NCBI GenBank assembly: GCA_949825025.1
Contig: OX463785.1
Location: forward strand, 19,469,971 to 19,533,970
From: Siphlonurus alternatus
Taxonomy: Eukaryota > Arthropoda > Insecta > Ephemeroptera > Siphlonuridae
Direction of reading: 5' to 3'
DNA: 64,000 nt
Positions 34,318 through 62,300 of the stretch are shown here, in pieces. Both the position numbers and the translations under genes were made by a program. The number at the start of each line of letters is the position of its first letter. Positions within the stretch are counted from its first letter, which is position 1. The notes under the pieces were generated by a model. That model was not told the origin of the DNA. It did not search any database and was given only the letters and a program-made list of their open reading frames with translations.

Positions 34318-34463
34318 TGATAAGACCACGTGATCACCTCCTGATCAACTTTTCTTATGTCAATGCCTCTCCTATAAGCGCATAAAGTCAAACTAGACCA
34401 CGTGATCACCTCCTGATCAGCTGTTCGTCAATGCCTCTCCTATAAGCGCATAAAGTCAAACTA
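34318..34463. repeat. Tandem duplication, unit about 73 bp
   Basis: Two copies of a unit containing 'gaccacgtgatcacctcctg' and 'aatgcctctcctataagcgc' + 'ataaagtcaaacta' lie side by side. No gene is associated. Confidence 0.8.
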
Positions 34464-34867
34464 TAACATGTATAAGAACAGTAAGTAAATGTATCATCGT
34501 GGTCTTCCTCAATGTAGATTTAATATTTTGAAATATTCACATATTCTCAATATGACAAAATTTTAATAATAAAATTTTAAAACAGTCAGTCAAATAAGTT
34601 GTGTATTTCCGGTTACCTTTTAAATAAAACTGACTGTATCACACTTCCATGCTTCCATGCACGTATAATGATAGCTCAAGTCTTAAGTGACACTTGATTA
34701 ATGAACTTGAAATACTTTGTCACTGATAAAAAAAATCTGAGCCTTGTTTTGAGATTAATTAGCTATAATTAATTAAGAAAAATAGGTTCTTTATCGTTAA
34801 AATATAAATAATATAATTTTATTATTGCATTTTTTGTTCGCTACGACATTTCAATGGTTTATCGTAT

Positions 34868-35012
34868 TATAGGCTTCTTTCACAATCACGCCGCAACGCC
34901 GCAACATTTTGCAAAAAAATCAAGCTCCCCTTGATTTTCTTATGGCGGTACGTTTGCTGCGGCAAATGTTGCGGCATATATGATTTTGCAAAAAAATCGG
35001 AATATGTGAAAG
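34868..35012. repeat. TIR element with CG-rich core
   Basis: Ends 'ttctttcacaatc' and inverted 'tatgtgaaaggaa', with inner 'ccgcaacattttgcaaaaaa' and 'aaatgttgcggc'. Probably a small MITE. Confidence 0.55.
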
Positions 35013-35274
35013 GAACTTTATACATTATTCAATTATTATATAATATAACATAACTAGACAATAGTCAGCACAATTCACGAAGTTGTTCAGACAGAATATT
35101 CAAATTTTTTTAACGGAAATTGAAGTTAATAAAAAAATCTACCACATTAAAACTTAAAATATTTTATGATTAATTAAATACAAATCTACATAATCGTCTT
35201 TCCAAATCCAGGTTCAAAAGTGATCTGAAAAAATTATTAATGATGTAGCTGAGGCTGAAAAATTAAATCCCCAG

Positions 35275-35778
35275 CGCCTCTCCTTCAGAATAATGAGCTA
35301 TCTGCCTACCACGATATCGTTGCAATAATGAGCTAACTGCTACTTAAGATGAGCTTTATTTTATGTCAATTTACAGCTCATAATGAGATATTAGAATGTG
35401 AAAATTTTAGTGGCTTAATCGAAAGAAGGGGTAAAAATATGGTACTGTGAATTTTTTCAGATTTTTCTGAGACAAGGAACTATTTTTAAAAAATTATTGA
35501 AAGTCTATTTTGATGACGTCATGGGCGGTACTCCTTAAGAAAAAGGATAGGACAGTGCCGCCCGTGACGTCATAAAATTGACTTTCAATAATTTTTTAAA
35601 AATAGTTCCCAGTCTCAGAAAAATCTGAAAAAATTCACAGTATTATATTTTTACCCCTTCTTTCGATTGTCACTAAAATTTTCACATTCTAATATCTCAT
35701 TGCGCTCACCATAAATAGCAGATAGCTCATTATTGCTACGAAATCGTGATATACAGATAACTCATTATTCCGGACGAG
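35275..35778. repeat. Large palindrome with subfamily A-like core
   Basis: The core (about 35430-35665) matches the subfamily A MITE, including 'gatgacgtcatgggcgg' and 'ccgcccgtgacgtcat'. The palindrome continues outward for more than 100 bp each side ('gaataatgagctatctg' / 'cagataactcattattc', 'atattagaatgtgaaaattt' and inverse), unlike the 320-bp copies. It may be a longer family member. Confidence 0.75.
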
Positions 35779-36099
35779 GGACGATATATTTAAAAGGCAC
35801 CACCTCGTATTCTGCCTCATCGGTATATAATTTTAACCACGCTAATAATTATTGACGTAAAACATGTTATCTTTTTCAGTGATATCTCTGGGGTTCACAC
35901 GTGTAGTATATGACGTAACAGTTGTGCGACTTGATGTCTGTTCTCTGCTTGATATCTGTCTTTTAAATTTCATGTTGTGTTCAGAATGAGGTGCTGTTAC
36001 TTAAATGTGTTCATAATAATGATTTCATGATATTAGTTTAAGAATAATTGTGTGCATTTTTTTATGTATTATTAAAGTTGTTCTTTGAAAAAATTAATT

Positions 36100-50927
<14,828 letters not shown>

Positions 50928-51781
50928 AGGTACCTTTAGTACCTTTAAATCGTTAAAAACATTTAAATTATATTGCATATAATCACATACTAATACATAG
51001 AAGATATTTTGCTTGCATGTTTTTAATGCAAAATGGAAAATATAAAGCTTATTCTCCCAAATACGTAAATCATTATTATGAACTTTTTACTTAATTTATG
51101 ATCAAATGACTTAAAAGTGAGAAACACAAATTTCTGTATACTTAATTTATTCCTAATTATATATAGTAATTAACTAATTATTAAATTTCAATTAATTGTG
51201 CAAAATAGACAATTTTATAATTATTTGTATTTTTGTGTATTGAACAATAAAATAATAAAATAATAAAATTATATAAAATTTATTATTATGATGTGATGAC
51301 AAAATAAGATTAAAAATTACTTTTAATAATAATTTATATATTTTATATAAATTAATTATTATAAATTTGTTGACATGTTTTGAGAGGGACTGTCCACCAT
51401 TATAATCCCAGTGAACCAATTGAGTCACTTTGCTAAAGACAATAAATATAACACTTTATTTATATTAAATTATAATTTTATTACTATATAATTTATTGTA
51501 TTATAGTATATTTCCTAAAGTTTCATATTGTCAAGAAGCATCACAAATTCAATAGTTTCTAAATTGAATTCAACAGATTTATGTTATTTTTGTATTACTT
51601 CATGCAAAGTTATGGACTATTTTAATTGCTTTGCTGACTAAATATATGGATAGTAATTGTAAAATAAATCAATTAATAGAGTAATCAATCTTCTCTGAAT
51701 TATTGTTAATTTAAAAGTTATAAGATGAATTCAGGGTATGTTATATGTTAGATAATTCATGTTCCCTGACTCCCAGGTCGT

Positions 51782-54700
51782 TTATCTGGCTACCATCTTG
51801 ATCCTGACAGGGTCTGCAGGAGCGTACACCGCCCCACTCTTGAAGGTCATTTCCCCGTGGTGCCACTCCATGCGGTAGTTACGAACCACCTGAAACGTCA
51901 TCAGGGTTAGAATAAAGGTTGAAATTTAGAGAATTTATCATTAATTGACAGACTCACCTTTGCCACGAGTGTTTCGATCTCGAGGGTTGCAAATCTCATA
52001 CCGACGCAGTTCCTCTTACCGAACCCGAACGGCATCATGGCGAACGGATGTGCCTTGTGCTCCGAGACGGGACAGCCGGCGTCCTTGAGCCACCGTTCGG
52101 GGAGGAAGCGTCCGGACTCGGGGAAGTGAGAGTCCATTTTGGTGATCACTGAATGGCACATTAGCATGTCCGTCTGTAGAAGAAAAGAAAAATAATAAAA
52201 TTAATTTTATATATTTTATTATTTATTTTCGGCAATCAAATGGTTTATAAACGCAGTTGAAGTTTATTTCAAATTCAATTCAATGCCCTTTAACAAAATA
52301 AAAAAGATGGACCAGTTTGTTTGCCAGATAAAGTTATAATCGTCAAATTAAGTCTATAAATAAAGCAAAAACATTTTATATTATATCCATGTACCTACCC
52401 CTTTAGGAATTTTGTAGTTGCCGACAACAATATCTTCGGGGGTACACCGACCAGTACTCACGCCTACTGGATTCATTCTGTAGAATAAACAAAAATTATA
52501 TCAAAATTTGTTTACATGTAATTAAAATGTTACTTTTTATCATGATAAAAGTAAAAAAGTTATGATAAATTCGTCACGTAGAATGGTTAGTGTTTCAACA
52601 AATTATTTTATCTATATGATTTTTCTACCACTCCCTATTTATAAAATTACGCCTTCAATTCATCCTTTACACGTCCAAACCTAATCTTTTTGCCTCAAAA
52701 ACATAACTTAGTTCTTCCTTGCTCAAAGTGAGGATGAAATTGAGACAAAATTTTTAAAATGTCTTGCTAAATAAGAGGAATGAAGACGTAATCTTGTCTT
52801 CATTCTTATTTTTTCCTCGAAAATGGTGCAACAATATAGGAGGAGCGAGACGATTAAAGTGAATAATAAAAAATAAAAGTTGTTTCAACTCGGGACTTTA
52901 ATATATAATTTTAATTGTAGACCCCAAATTTTTATTTAAAATTTCTTAGAAATTATCCTTGATGACACTCCCAATTGATATAAATTAGTCTATAAATTAT
53001 TCAAACACCACTGTCTTATGTCTGCCTGATATACCCCCACCTGTTGTTCTCCTTGACACACGCCTTGAGGTACTTGAGGTTCTCCAAGATGGCGGCCGTG
53101 ATTGGTGACCTTCCCTCCGGCAGCTCCCTCCTCAGCTCCTGGTACAGTCGCTCCTGCTGCTCAGGGTTGCGAGCCAGGTGGTACAACACGCAGGCCACTG
53201 TGAAAGACGTCTGCAAAGGTAAGGTAAGGTCGTTAATTAAAGACACAACCTGGCACCTGAGAGCAATCAGAAAGCAGATTGACTAAATAAGAGAGGACTT
53301 GAAAAAAACGATGAAAAATGTAAAAGAAAGAGCTGACTTGGACTTTTGACTAGAATTAAAATTGATCAATTTATATAAAAAAAAATCAAATAAAACCAAC
53401 TATACAAGGAATAATGAACACTACAATTAGTTTTTTTGCTTTCAGAAAAGTATTAAAAAATATACAAACTTTATATAAGTGATGCATTTTACACAAACAT
53501 TTTTGTTTTTGTTATTCTCTCAATGCTTAATGTATAGCCGTATAAACAGTCAAAATTTCTGCGTACAGAGCTATCAATCGATCCTCAATATCATGGTGTC
53601 TTACCGTGTCTATCCCAGCTAGCATCATATCAATGGCCATTACCACGGCTCTCTTCGGGTCTGGGTCTCTGTTGAGCAGTTGCTGAAGAACACTCATTTC
53701 TCTGACTTCGTGAGTTGCGCTCGCCGCTATTCTGGTCTGAGCCAGAGAGATGTGCCGCAAGCATACTCTGAATTCATAGTTAATTATTTTAAAGATACTA
53801 CCTATTTGTATAAGAATTTTTTTGAATTATAAGCTATATTATAATTTTAATTCTACAATTTTCAATTGTACCAAAGTTGAATATATTTATTAATATTTTA
53901 TTAGTTTCGAATCTCAAGTCTAATTTTTCATTAACAGGGGAAGGGGGTTGAGACGGCGACTCCTCAAACTCTTTAAAAGCGGGAAAAAGCATGAAAAACT
54001 TATTCAAAAAATGTGAAAAAATTTGTAATCCTACCCATCAATGTATTTCCGTCAAAAAAAAAATAATAATGAAAAAAGACGAACTTTTTATTTATTTTAT
54101 TTAGTATAATGTTATTTAAAATTGCAGGTGATTTTGACTCCCCTCCCCTCTCTTTGATATAAAAGCGTGGAAAAAAAAGTCTTGTAATGCTAAGGGTTAA
54201 GCACAATATTAACACCATAACAAGGTTTCAAAAATTAATTAATTTGAATTGAAATTAAAAATTACAGAAAATTGCAGGAACAATTTCAACATATTTTCTA
54301 TCGTGCTGTATAATATAATAAAATACACGCAACTCCACTCACTCGGTAAAACAATCGAGAGCTTTGGTGAATCGTCGATATGAAGGAGTAGATACGAACT
54401 TCCACAGTGGTAGTCCTCCGTCCAACTTAAACAACAGATCGAAAATCTCGTCCGCTGCTTCGAACATTTTTTGTGGTTCGGAGTTCGGGTCCAGTTTGGC
54501 TTTTAAGCAGCCAATCCGAGCGTCCAGGGCGACCAGGGAGATGGCTGTGAAAGGTTGAGTATATTGTGGGGTATATTTTATCGAATACTCAGCACACTGG
54601 TTTATTGGTTAAATAACACATTGATCTCGTAATCAAATGATTCTATTGAATGGAGTATTGTCCTCAATTTTTTTTATTGCAGAAATGGATAGAGCGTGCA

Positions 54701-57586
54701 AAGTTATGCTAACCTGATTTTTTTCAGATTTTTTAGAGCCCGGGAAGTATTTTTAAAAAATTATTGAAAGTCCTTTTTGTGACGTCACGCGGCGGCAAGT
54801 CCTATCTTTTTCTTAAGGAGCGGCGTCTCGTGACGTCACAAAAAGAACTTTCAATAATTTTTTAAAAATAGTTCCCGGGCTCTAAAAATTCTGAAAAAAA
54901 TCAGGGTAGCATAACTTTGCACCCTCTATCCATTTCTGCAATAAAAAAATTGAGGTCGGTACTCAATTATATTTTGAAATAAATATATAACAAAAATACT
55001 CACATTCAAGCGCCCACTTCTTAATTTCCTTTACAAAATGCACAGGTGTCTCTTGATTGTCGTCAAGCATACCTGGGATCCTGAAACATATTGTTTTAAT
55101 TACTATCACAATTTTTATAGCATGATAATTACCTCTGTTTATAAGTACACAAGAATTAATCAAGTATAAAAAAGTATTGTTCATATAATTATATTCTGTT
55201 GTATATAAAACATTAATTCGATGCATGAATTACTTGTGCATTTAAGAACAAACATTAACGCTATATAACAATAATTATTAATGTAATACAAATAAATAAT
55301 TCTTTCTAAAATAATAAAAAAATGCTAATTATTATGTATGTAATATATAATTATTATTTTTGCATTATTGTATGTAATAAAAACGGGAGTATAATTTTTT
55401 TTTCGCGCGTTCTAAAAAAATGTAACGTTGTAATAACAATACAATTGTAACAATGGAGTATCAACATCATTTTTTTTATTGCAGAAATGGATAGAGGGTG
55501 CAAAGTTATGCTATAACCCTGATTTTTTTCAGATTTTTTAGAGCCCGGGAACTATTTTTAAAAAATTATTGAAAGTCCTTTTTGTGACGTCACGCGGCGG
55601 CAAGTCCTATTTTTTCTTAAGGAGCGGCGTCTCGTGACATCACAAAAAGAATTTTCAATCATTTTTTAAAAAATACTTCCCGGGCTCTAAAAAATCTGAA
55701 AAAATCAGAGTAACATAACTTTGCACCCTCTATCCATTTCTTCAATAAAAAAATGAGGTCGATACTCCATTGAGAGTATTGGCAACTAGACGCAATTCAC
55801 TAAATACAAGAGTTTTTTCTAACCAAGCGTTTAGTGCGAGTCTACAAAAAATCCTGGTATTTCTGGAAAACTTGTCCTTCAATCGTGTAAATGGGCCCCA
55901 GCCCGCTTCTTGCTTGGTAAAAAACTTTCTTCGTTAATATAAAACTCACATATCCATGAAATCATTGGTGACGTCATCAATTCGTTCTGCGTACATTCTA
56001 GCGTTCCTGGGCTGCATTAGAACGGGGTTGACGTACGTTCGGAACTTCTGCCAGGGTTCGCCGTTCCTGGAACGACAAATGATATTATTAAAACTTCTAA
56101 AAATTATCTTTTATTAATAATATGACAAAGAATAGAAACAATGGACAATTTATAGACATTATTTTTATTGCATATTTGGATAAAGGACCTCAAGTTGTAT
56201 ATTATCAAATTTTTTCCAGATTTTTTAGATTATATAAAAAATTTAAAAGCGTGCTGCAAAATGCTGTGACGTCATAGTCATGCAAAAATTAAGCATACAA
56301 GTATAGGAAAAGAGTTTGCATGACTATAACGTCACAGCGTCTTTCTCCTCACTTTTGAAGATTAAAAAAGTGACAAGACAAAAGTCAAGATTTTGTATCC
56401 AAATTTGCAATAAAAATATATGCTTACTTCTTCCTCTTCATAAGTTTTTGAGAATAGGCATTCAATATTTAACCATGCACCCAAACACTTGTTATTTACA
56501 TGGAAATACTTACACGGCAAGAATTCCTCCCACACCCTGAAAGAAGTCTTTACGGGCCACATTACGGTAGTATGGCAGACTGTCGAATATGAACAACTGT
56601 GGCCACACCCCTTCGTGACGAAACACGGTCTCGAAGTCACGTGGGTCGAACAGGAAGACCATGTCACGTCTGCCGGGGATATTGGTCACTTTACTGACTG
56701 GACCGTACGTCTCGTACATGTGTTTCATCCATAGCTGGAAGTTGTTGGTCGGCATAGTGCCTGCAAATAGTATTTTTAAACAGCTACATGTGGAGATAAT
56801 ATTAGGCGAAAATTTTATTTTATTTATATAATTATATGTGTTCAGAATTATATGATGTTTATATAATAACCCTATAATATAGGGCAGTCATCTGAAAAAA
56901 AAACGTTAGATAAATTCGTATGGGTAGTTAATTGTTTTTAATAGATTATCATATAAAAATAAATACCTAGAAAATATTAAAAAATTTATAATTTTTATCC
57001 TGAAATTTTAAATAAATAAATGTAAAAGAATGCATTATATAATCATTGTTTACAGAAAAGTGACAAGAATAATATTAGTAAACAGAAAATTTGGCAGAAT
57101 TTTTATTTAAATGTTGGCAACATTGTCGTAAGAAAGTTGTTTAACACAAATTTGTACAAATTTAAATAAGCTTGCAACCTCGTATCTTAAAGAGATAAGA
57201 GAGATTAAGTGTGCATTTTTCCCTCCATGCGTTTCAGTATACTAAAATAGAAAGGAAGCCTGGTGATCAAAACTATAACACCATTCATGTATATAAAGTC
57301 ATTATCAATGAAAATAAGATAAGAAAAAGACCTTTACTGCATTTTATATTCTGCATGTTACGAATCTCAATAATTTCCCATTGTAACAACACTTACCAAT
57401 ACCAGGCATGAACCTCCATGCATTCCCGATGACAGGCAGTGGTTTTGGTCCCGGAACCTCACTGTACGGTCTTGCGTTAGCCCAGTCTGTCTCAGACCCT
57501 GTGGAGGGTTGTGCAGCGAGCTGGACCACCCCTCTGAAGGGTTGCAGCCCCCCGCGAGCCAGCACAGAAATCAGCTGCGACTTCAT
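51782..57586 (-). CDS. Mitochondrial-clan cytochrome P450, gene A (complete)
   Basis: Ten exons (high to low): 57586-57397, 56760-56514, 56066-55950, 55080-55004, 54544-54343, 53767-53605, 53210-53041, 52477-52399, 52173-51958, 51889-51782. They give 522 residues, usual for the clan. The N-terminus M-K-S-Q-L-I-S-V-L-A-R-G-G has Arg/Lys and no acids for about 30 residues, fitting a mitochondrial presequence, then VPGPKPLPVIGN. The I-helix AGIDTTS is near residue 328 and the K-helix ExxR is ENNR at 386-389. PERW follows, and the haem loop is FGFGKRNCVG with ligand Cys near 471. The pattern (VFRHEGVWP, RKDFF, NGEPWQKFR, WALESISLVALDARIGCL) is that of insect mitochondrial P450s such as the CYP12/CYP49/CYP301 group. 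It would use adrenodoxin-type electron donors in the matrix; the substrate (xenobiotic or hormone) cannot be told. Tandem with gene B; convergent with SLC22 gene 3. Confidence 0.93.
52640..52893. repeat. MITE family C copy
   Basis: 'aaaattacgccttcaattca' to 'aaaagttgtttcaactcg', in an intron of P450 gene A. Confidence 0.8.
54652..54964. repeat. Foldback MITE, subfamily A
   Basis: 'GGAGTATTGTCCTC' to 'GAGGTCGGTACTC', core 'tgacgtcacgcggcggcaag', in an intron of P450 gene A, 39 bp from exon 55080-55004. Confidence 0.87.
55455..55768. repeat. Foldback MITE, subfamily A
   Basis: 'GGAGTATCAACATC' to 'GAGGTCGATACTCC', 'at' on both sides, core with TGACGTCA and 'tgacatca'. Intron of P450 gene A. 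Confidence 0.88.
56145..56420. repeat. MITE family D (best copy)
   Basis: Palindrome with inner 'gctgtgacgtcatagtcatg' / 'catgactataacgtcacagc' and outer 'attgcatatttggataaagg' / 'tttgtatccaaatttgcaat'. Intron of P450 gene A. Confidence 0.78.
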
Positions 57587-57853
57587 GAAAAACACGTACT
57601 CAATGACCCAGCAATTTAGGCACTCAGAGAGATAAAGAATATTACAAGGCCATATTGTTATACAGTGGAACATTTTGGCATAGCGCCAGATAGGGCTACA
57701 GTTGTGATTAAATAAAGAGCCTGAGAGATTTAAGTAACTTTGATCACTTTGCAACTATAACCATGTCTCTCTTATGTATGTATGTTTTACAGGTAATTTA
57801 AATACCTCAAGTTGATAAAAGTATCAACATATTTTGTCACATAAAAATATAAT

Positions 57854-58170
57854 GGAGTATCGACCTCAATTTTTTTTTATTGCAGAAATGGATAGAGGGT
57901 GCAAGGTTATGCTACCCTGATTTTTTTCAGATTTTTTTGAGACCGGGAAGCATTTTTAAAAAAATATTGAAAATCCATTTTGATGACGTCATGAGGCGCC
58001 TCTCCTTAAGAAAAGGATAGGTTATTAACGCCCGTGACGTCATAAAGTGGACTTTCAATAATTTTTTAAAAATACTTCCCGGCCTCAGAAAAATCTGAAA
58101 ATATTCAGAGTAGCATAATTTTGCACCCTCTATCTATTTCTGCAATAAAAAAAATTGAGGTCAGTACTCC
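57854..58170. repeat. Foldback MITE, subfamily A
   Basis: GGAGTATCGACCTC to 'GAGGTCAGTACTCC', 'at' on both sides. The core differs ('gatgacgtcatgaggcgcct', 'cccgtgacgtcataa') and resembles that of 32502 and 35430. Upstream of the P450 gene A start. Confidence 0.88.
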
Positions 58171-59341
58171 ATTATATAACCTATGCTACATTTCTATTGC
58201 ATCGAAAGCTCAGAGTGGCTTAATTATACAATGCTAATTTGTGTTGGGAATTAATTTACACTATCAATTTAAAATGTTAAATTTCTAGTTCTCTTAATTC
58301 ACTTAAATAATAAAGGAAAACCCAAAAAATATCTTAGAATAAGAAACTAAAATAGATGGAAGAAAAGCATCATTAAATGGAATCTTTTCCAACTTTTCAA
58401 TCCAATATCACTGGTACAGTATGATTCCATATAAGTATTATACTTGGGATATTGTCATTAAATTTTGAAAATATTTAATTATGTACTGTTGCTATTTGTT
58501 AAATTTATCAAAATAAAATGCAGACTGCTTTATTATGGCAAAAACACGCAGCTTATTACTATTTATACTCCCTATAATATATATTTTTTTAATTAAATTT
58601 AGGTATTTTCTATATATAGCTAATTCAAGGTATTATAAAAAGATGACAGATGCAATCAAATTAATTAATTTGCAGAAGGAAAGCTTTTATTAATAAAAAT
58701 TGACACAAGAGTTTATTAAACAATACATAGCTCAGTACATTATTAATAGTTAACGATTAACTTATTTTCTATTCTTTCTGCATGCTTCTTTATTCTTTGA
58801 AAATATGATGATTAATATTTTAATTTTATCGACAACATCTATATACCAAAGAAATAATTGAGGATATTTAATTTTATTGGCTTTATTTTTCATTAAAATG
58901 AATTAAATTAAAAAAATTTACGTTAAAGTTAAGATTTTAAAAACAGGTTTACAGGAAATCACAATGATTTTAAATTATAATATTAAAATCCAATTATTAC
59001 AACTTAACAAAAATAAATAAAAATATTTAAGCAACTTACAATTTATTTACTTGTTTTAATAATTATTAGATTAATCTTTTTGTGAATTTCTTTCTTGTTC
59101 TATTTAATAAATAAAAATTAATAGGTATAATGATAACACTGAAATAGATATCTGATAGCCAGAAAAGTGACAAAAATTTTAGAGGATGACTAATTGTAAG
59201 TCACAGTATGTTGGGGCCTTTGTTATACCTATGGTGGGGATTTTAGCCATTGACCAACTCATTTCCAGCACTCCGTAAGTATAATGCTCTTAGGTTGCAA
59301 GCAGAGTTGGGATAGAAAGTACCCTGAATTTTTCAGGTCGT
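58171..59341. other. Intergenic region between P450 A and B
   Basis: AT-rich DNA of about 1.2 kb from the upstream side of P450 A to the stop of P450 B. AATAAA-type signals are frequent on both strands. No gene or RNA recognised. It should contain the P450 A promoter and the P450 B poly(A) site. Confidence 0.5.
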
Positions 59342-62300
59342 TTATCTGGCGAACATCTTGATCCTGACAGGGTCTGCAGGAGCGTACACCGCCCCACTCT
59401 TGAAGGTCATTTCCCCGTGGTGCCACTCCATGCGGTAGTTACGAACCACCTGAAACGTCATCAGGTTTAGAATAAAGGTTCAAATTTAGAGAATTTATCA
59501 TTAATTGATAGACTCACCTTTGCCACGAGTGTTTCGATCTCGAGGGTTGCAAATCTCATACCGACGCAGTTCCTCTTACCGAACCCGAACGGCATCATGG
59601 CGAACGGATGTGCCTTGTGCTCCGAGACGGGACAGCCGGCGTCCTTGAGCCACCGTTCGGGGAGGAAGCGTTTGGACTCGGGGAACTGGGAGTCCATGTT
59701 GGTGATGAAGGCATTACACATCAGCATGTCCGTCTGTGAGAGAGGGATTGTTAGTGATGCAGGGCAACAATGAGAAAATATCAATTTTTTTTAAATGGAC
59801 CCCCTGGTGCTTTTACTAATTATCTATGCAAAATTATGTAAAAAAGTAAACAATCCTGAGTTGTATAGACAATTAATTAATAATATGTAAATTTTATGTT
59901 TCAGTCATCGTAATGTAAATGTTGTACATTTAATTAACCTGATTTTTTATTTACTTAATTTATTTACAACTTACCCCCTTAGGGATCTTGTAGTTACTGA
60001 CAACAATGTCTTCAGGGGTGCAACGACCTGTACCCACGGCCACAGGGTTCATTCTGTAACACAATAAAAAAATATAGAAATTATTGCTGTTAATTCTTAT
60101 TGTTTATATTAAAACGATAAAAAAACACAACATAACTTTAACTTCAAAGTTTTAATTAGTATAATTATAAAGGTATTATTTTAAATATTTAAAAGTATAT
60201 GCATAAATTTGAGAATTTAATTTAGTTAATATTTTAACTATAAATAGAAAATTCATTAAAGTTTAGATACTGACCATTTCTAAAATTTAGTTGTATGTCT
60301 GTGTTCTTTATGCTAAAATTGACAAGAAAATTCAGAAGGTTATATTTATACCACCTAAAATAATGATTTTTCAGGAAAATGCGTATCAAAACAGCTGAAA
60401 ATTATGATTTAATTAAGATATTAGGAATATACTGAAGTTTAGCAAAATTTTATTAGGATTGAAATCAATTCAATGTCATTTAAAAAAAAAGCTGAAGTGC
60501 ATTATGTATGATGAATATGTTATGTTTTACCACCCGCACCTGTTGTTCTCCTTGACGCACGCCTTGAGGTACTTGAGGTTCTCCAAGATGGCGGCCGTGA
60601 TTGGTGACCTTCCCTCCGGCAGCTCCCTCCTCAGCTCCTGGTACAGTCGCTCCTGCTGCTCAGGGTTGCGAGCCAGGTGGTATAACACGCAGGCCACCGT
60701 GAAGGACGTCTGCAAAGGTAAGGTCGTTAGGAGGAAGGAGGGTTAAGGCTCCTAACCGTTTTAAATGCCCATACCGTGTCGATTCCAGCGAGCATCATAT
60801 CCATGGCCATTACGACAGCCATCTTGGGGTTGGGGTCTCGTCGTAGCAGTTGCTCCAAAACTCCCATCTCAGAGTCAGGGTTAGTTGCGCTCGCCGCCAT
60901 CTTGGCCTGAGCCTTCGAGATGTGTTTCATGCACACTCTGCAAGAAAAAGTGAATTTAAATTCGATTTGAAATAAGAACAGAAATAATTATAAATTTAAA
61001 AAATAAACGCCTGGAATGTACAAAAATATACATAATATATTTCAGTTCGCTTTGAAATAATAATAGAAATTATATTTTGATCATATAACGCCTGGAATCT
61101 TGAGCATGTCACACAAAAATTTTTACTGCATTGTACCTACTACCTATTTTTAGATTTACTGTAGAATAAAATAAATTGTTAAATCTTATAGTAAACTAAT
61201 CTCACAATGTTTTAACCACTGCATGTTGTTTTGATATTTAATATAAATAACTTAATTATTGAAAGCATAAATTTAATACAAGAAGATGCGACTTCAAAGG
61301 AGAACAAAATGTACCCTTTTAGAATTTAGTTGTTCAATTATTACGGTAAATTATACTGATCAATACATTCATGCAGGCGATTAATTCATCTACATATTTT
61401 TGCTTTTTAATAGACATGAATGGTTTCATTTTTTAATTTCATAATTAGAAAACGTGTCGTATCTGATGTATTCTCAATACAGTATAACATAATATATAGA
61501 CAAATCTTTGCAATGTTAAAGTAGTATAATAATTAGTCAAACTCACTCGGTAAAAAAATCGAGAGCCTTGACATATCGCCGCCAAGATGGAGTCGAGACG
61601 AATTTCCAGATAGGAATCCCTGCGTCTAATTTAAAAAGCAGGTCGAAGATTTCGTCCGCGGCGTGAATCATTTTGTGTGGCTCCGAGTCGGCCTCCAGGT
61701 TGGGCTTTAGACAACCGATCCGAGCGTCAAGGGCCACCAGGGAGATGGCTGTGGATGTGACATGGGGAAAAAAAAATCATTGTTTATTTATTTTTATTAC
61801 CGTGTTTATTATGTTGACTTGTCTTGTAAGTGAGATGAATAAATATTTGATTTGATTTGATTTGATTTGATTTGATTTGATTTGATTTGATTTGATTTGA
61901 TTTGATTTGATTTGATTTGATTTGATTTGATTTGATTTGATTTGATTTGATTTGATTTGATTTGATTTGATTTGATTTGATTTGAAAACTCAAAATATTA
62001 ATCTAAAAAAAATTAACTGAAAATGCAAAACGCAGTAGCTCGTGAATAAAAATTATATCAACATAATATAATATACGTTATATTGGTATTATTTGAAGTA
62101 CATTCACATCAAAAATATACGTATCTTTTGATTTACATTATTTAGATTATTATGGACATAAGCTCTTTTTGCTGTAGGTATGTGTATTGTCTATCAGGGG
62201 TATCATGAAAATTTTAGAAAATAATATACTTAAATATGTTTGGTTGATTTTTAACAACTGTATTTCAATGCACTGTTTTCTTTCTATTAATTACAATTTT

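Larger units (their letters stand above)
30946..36099. other. Gene-poor interval between divergent SLC22 genes 2 and 3
   Basis: About 5.1 kb with no coding sequence I can support. It holds subfamily A MITEs (31505, 32502), a family C copy, a small MITE at 34018, a 73-bp tandem duplication at 34318, a TIR element at 34868, a large palindrome at 35275 and otherwise AT-rich DNA. Promoters of both genes must lie here or in the adjoining first introns. Confidence 0.6.
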
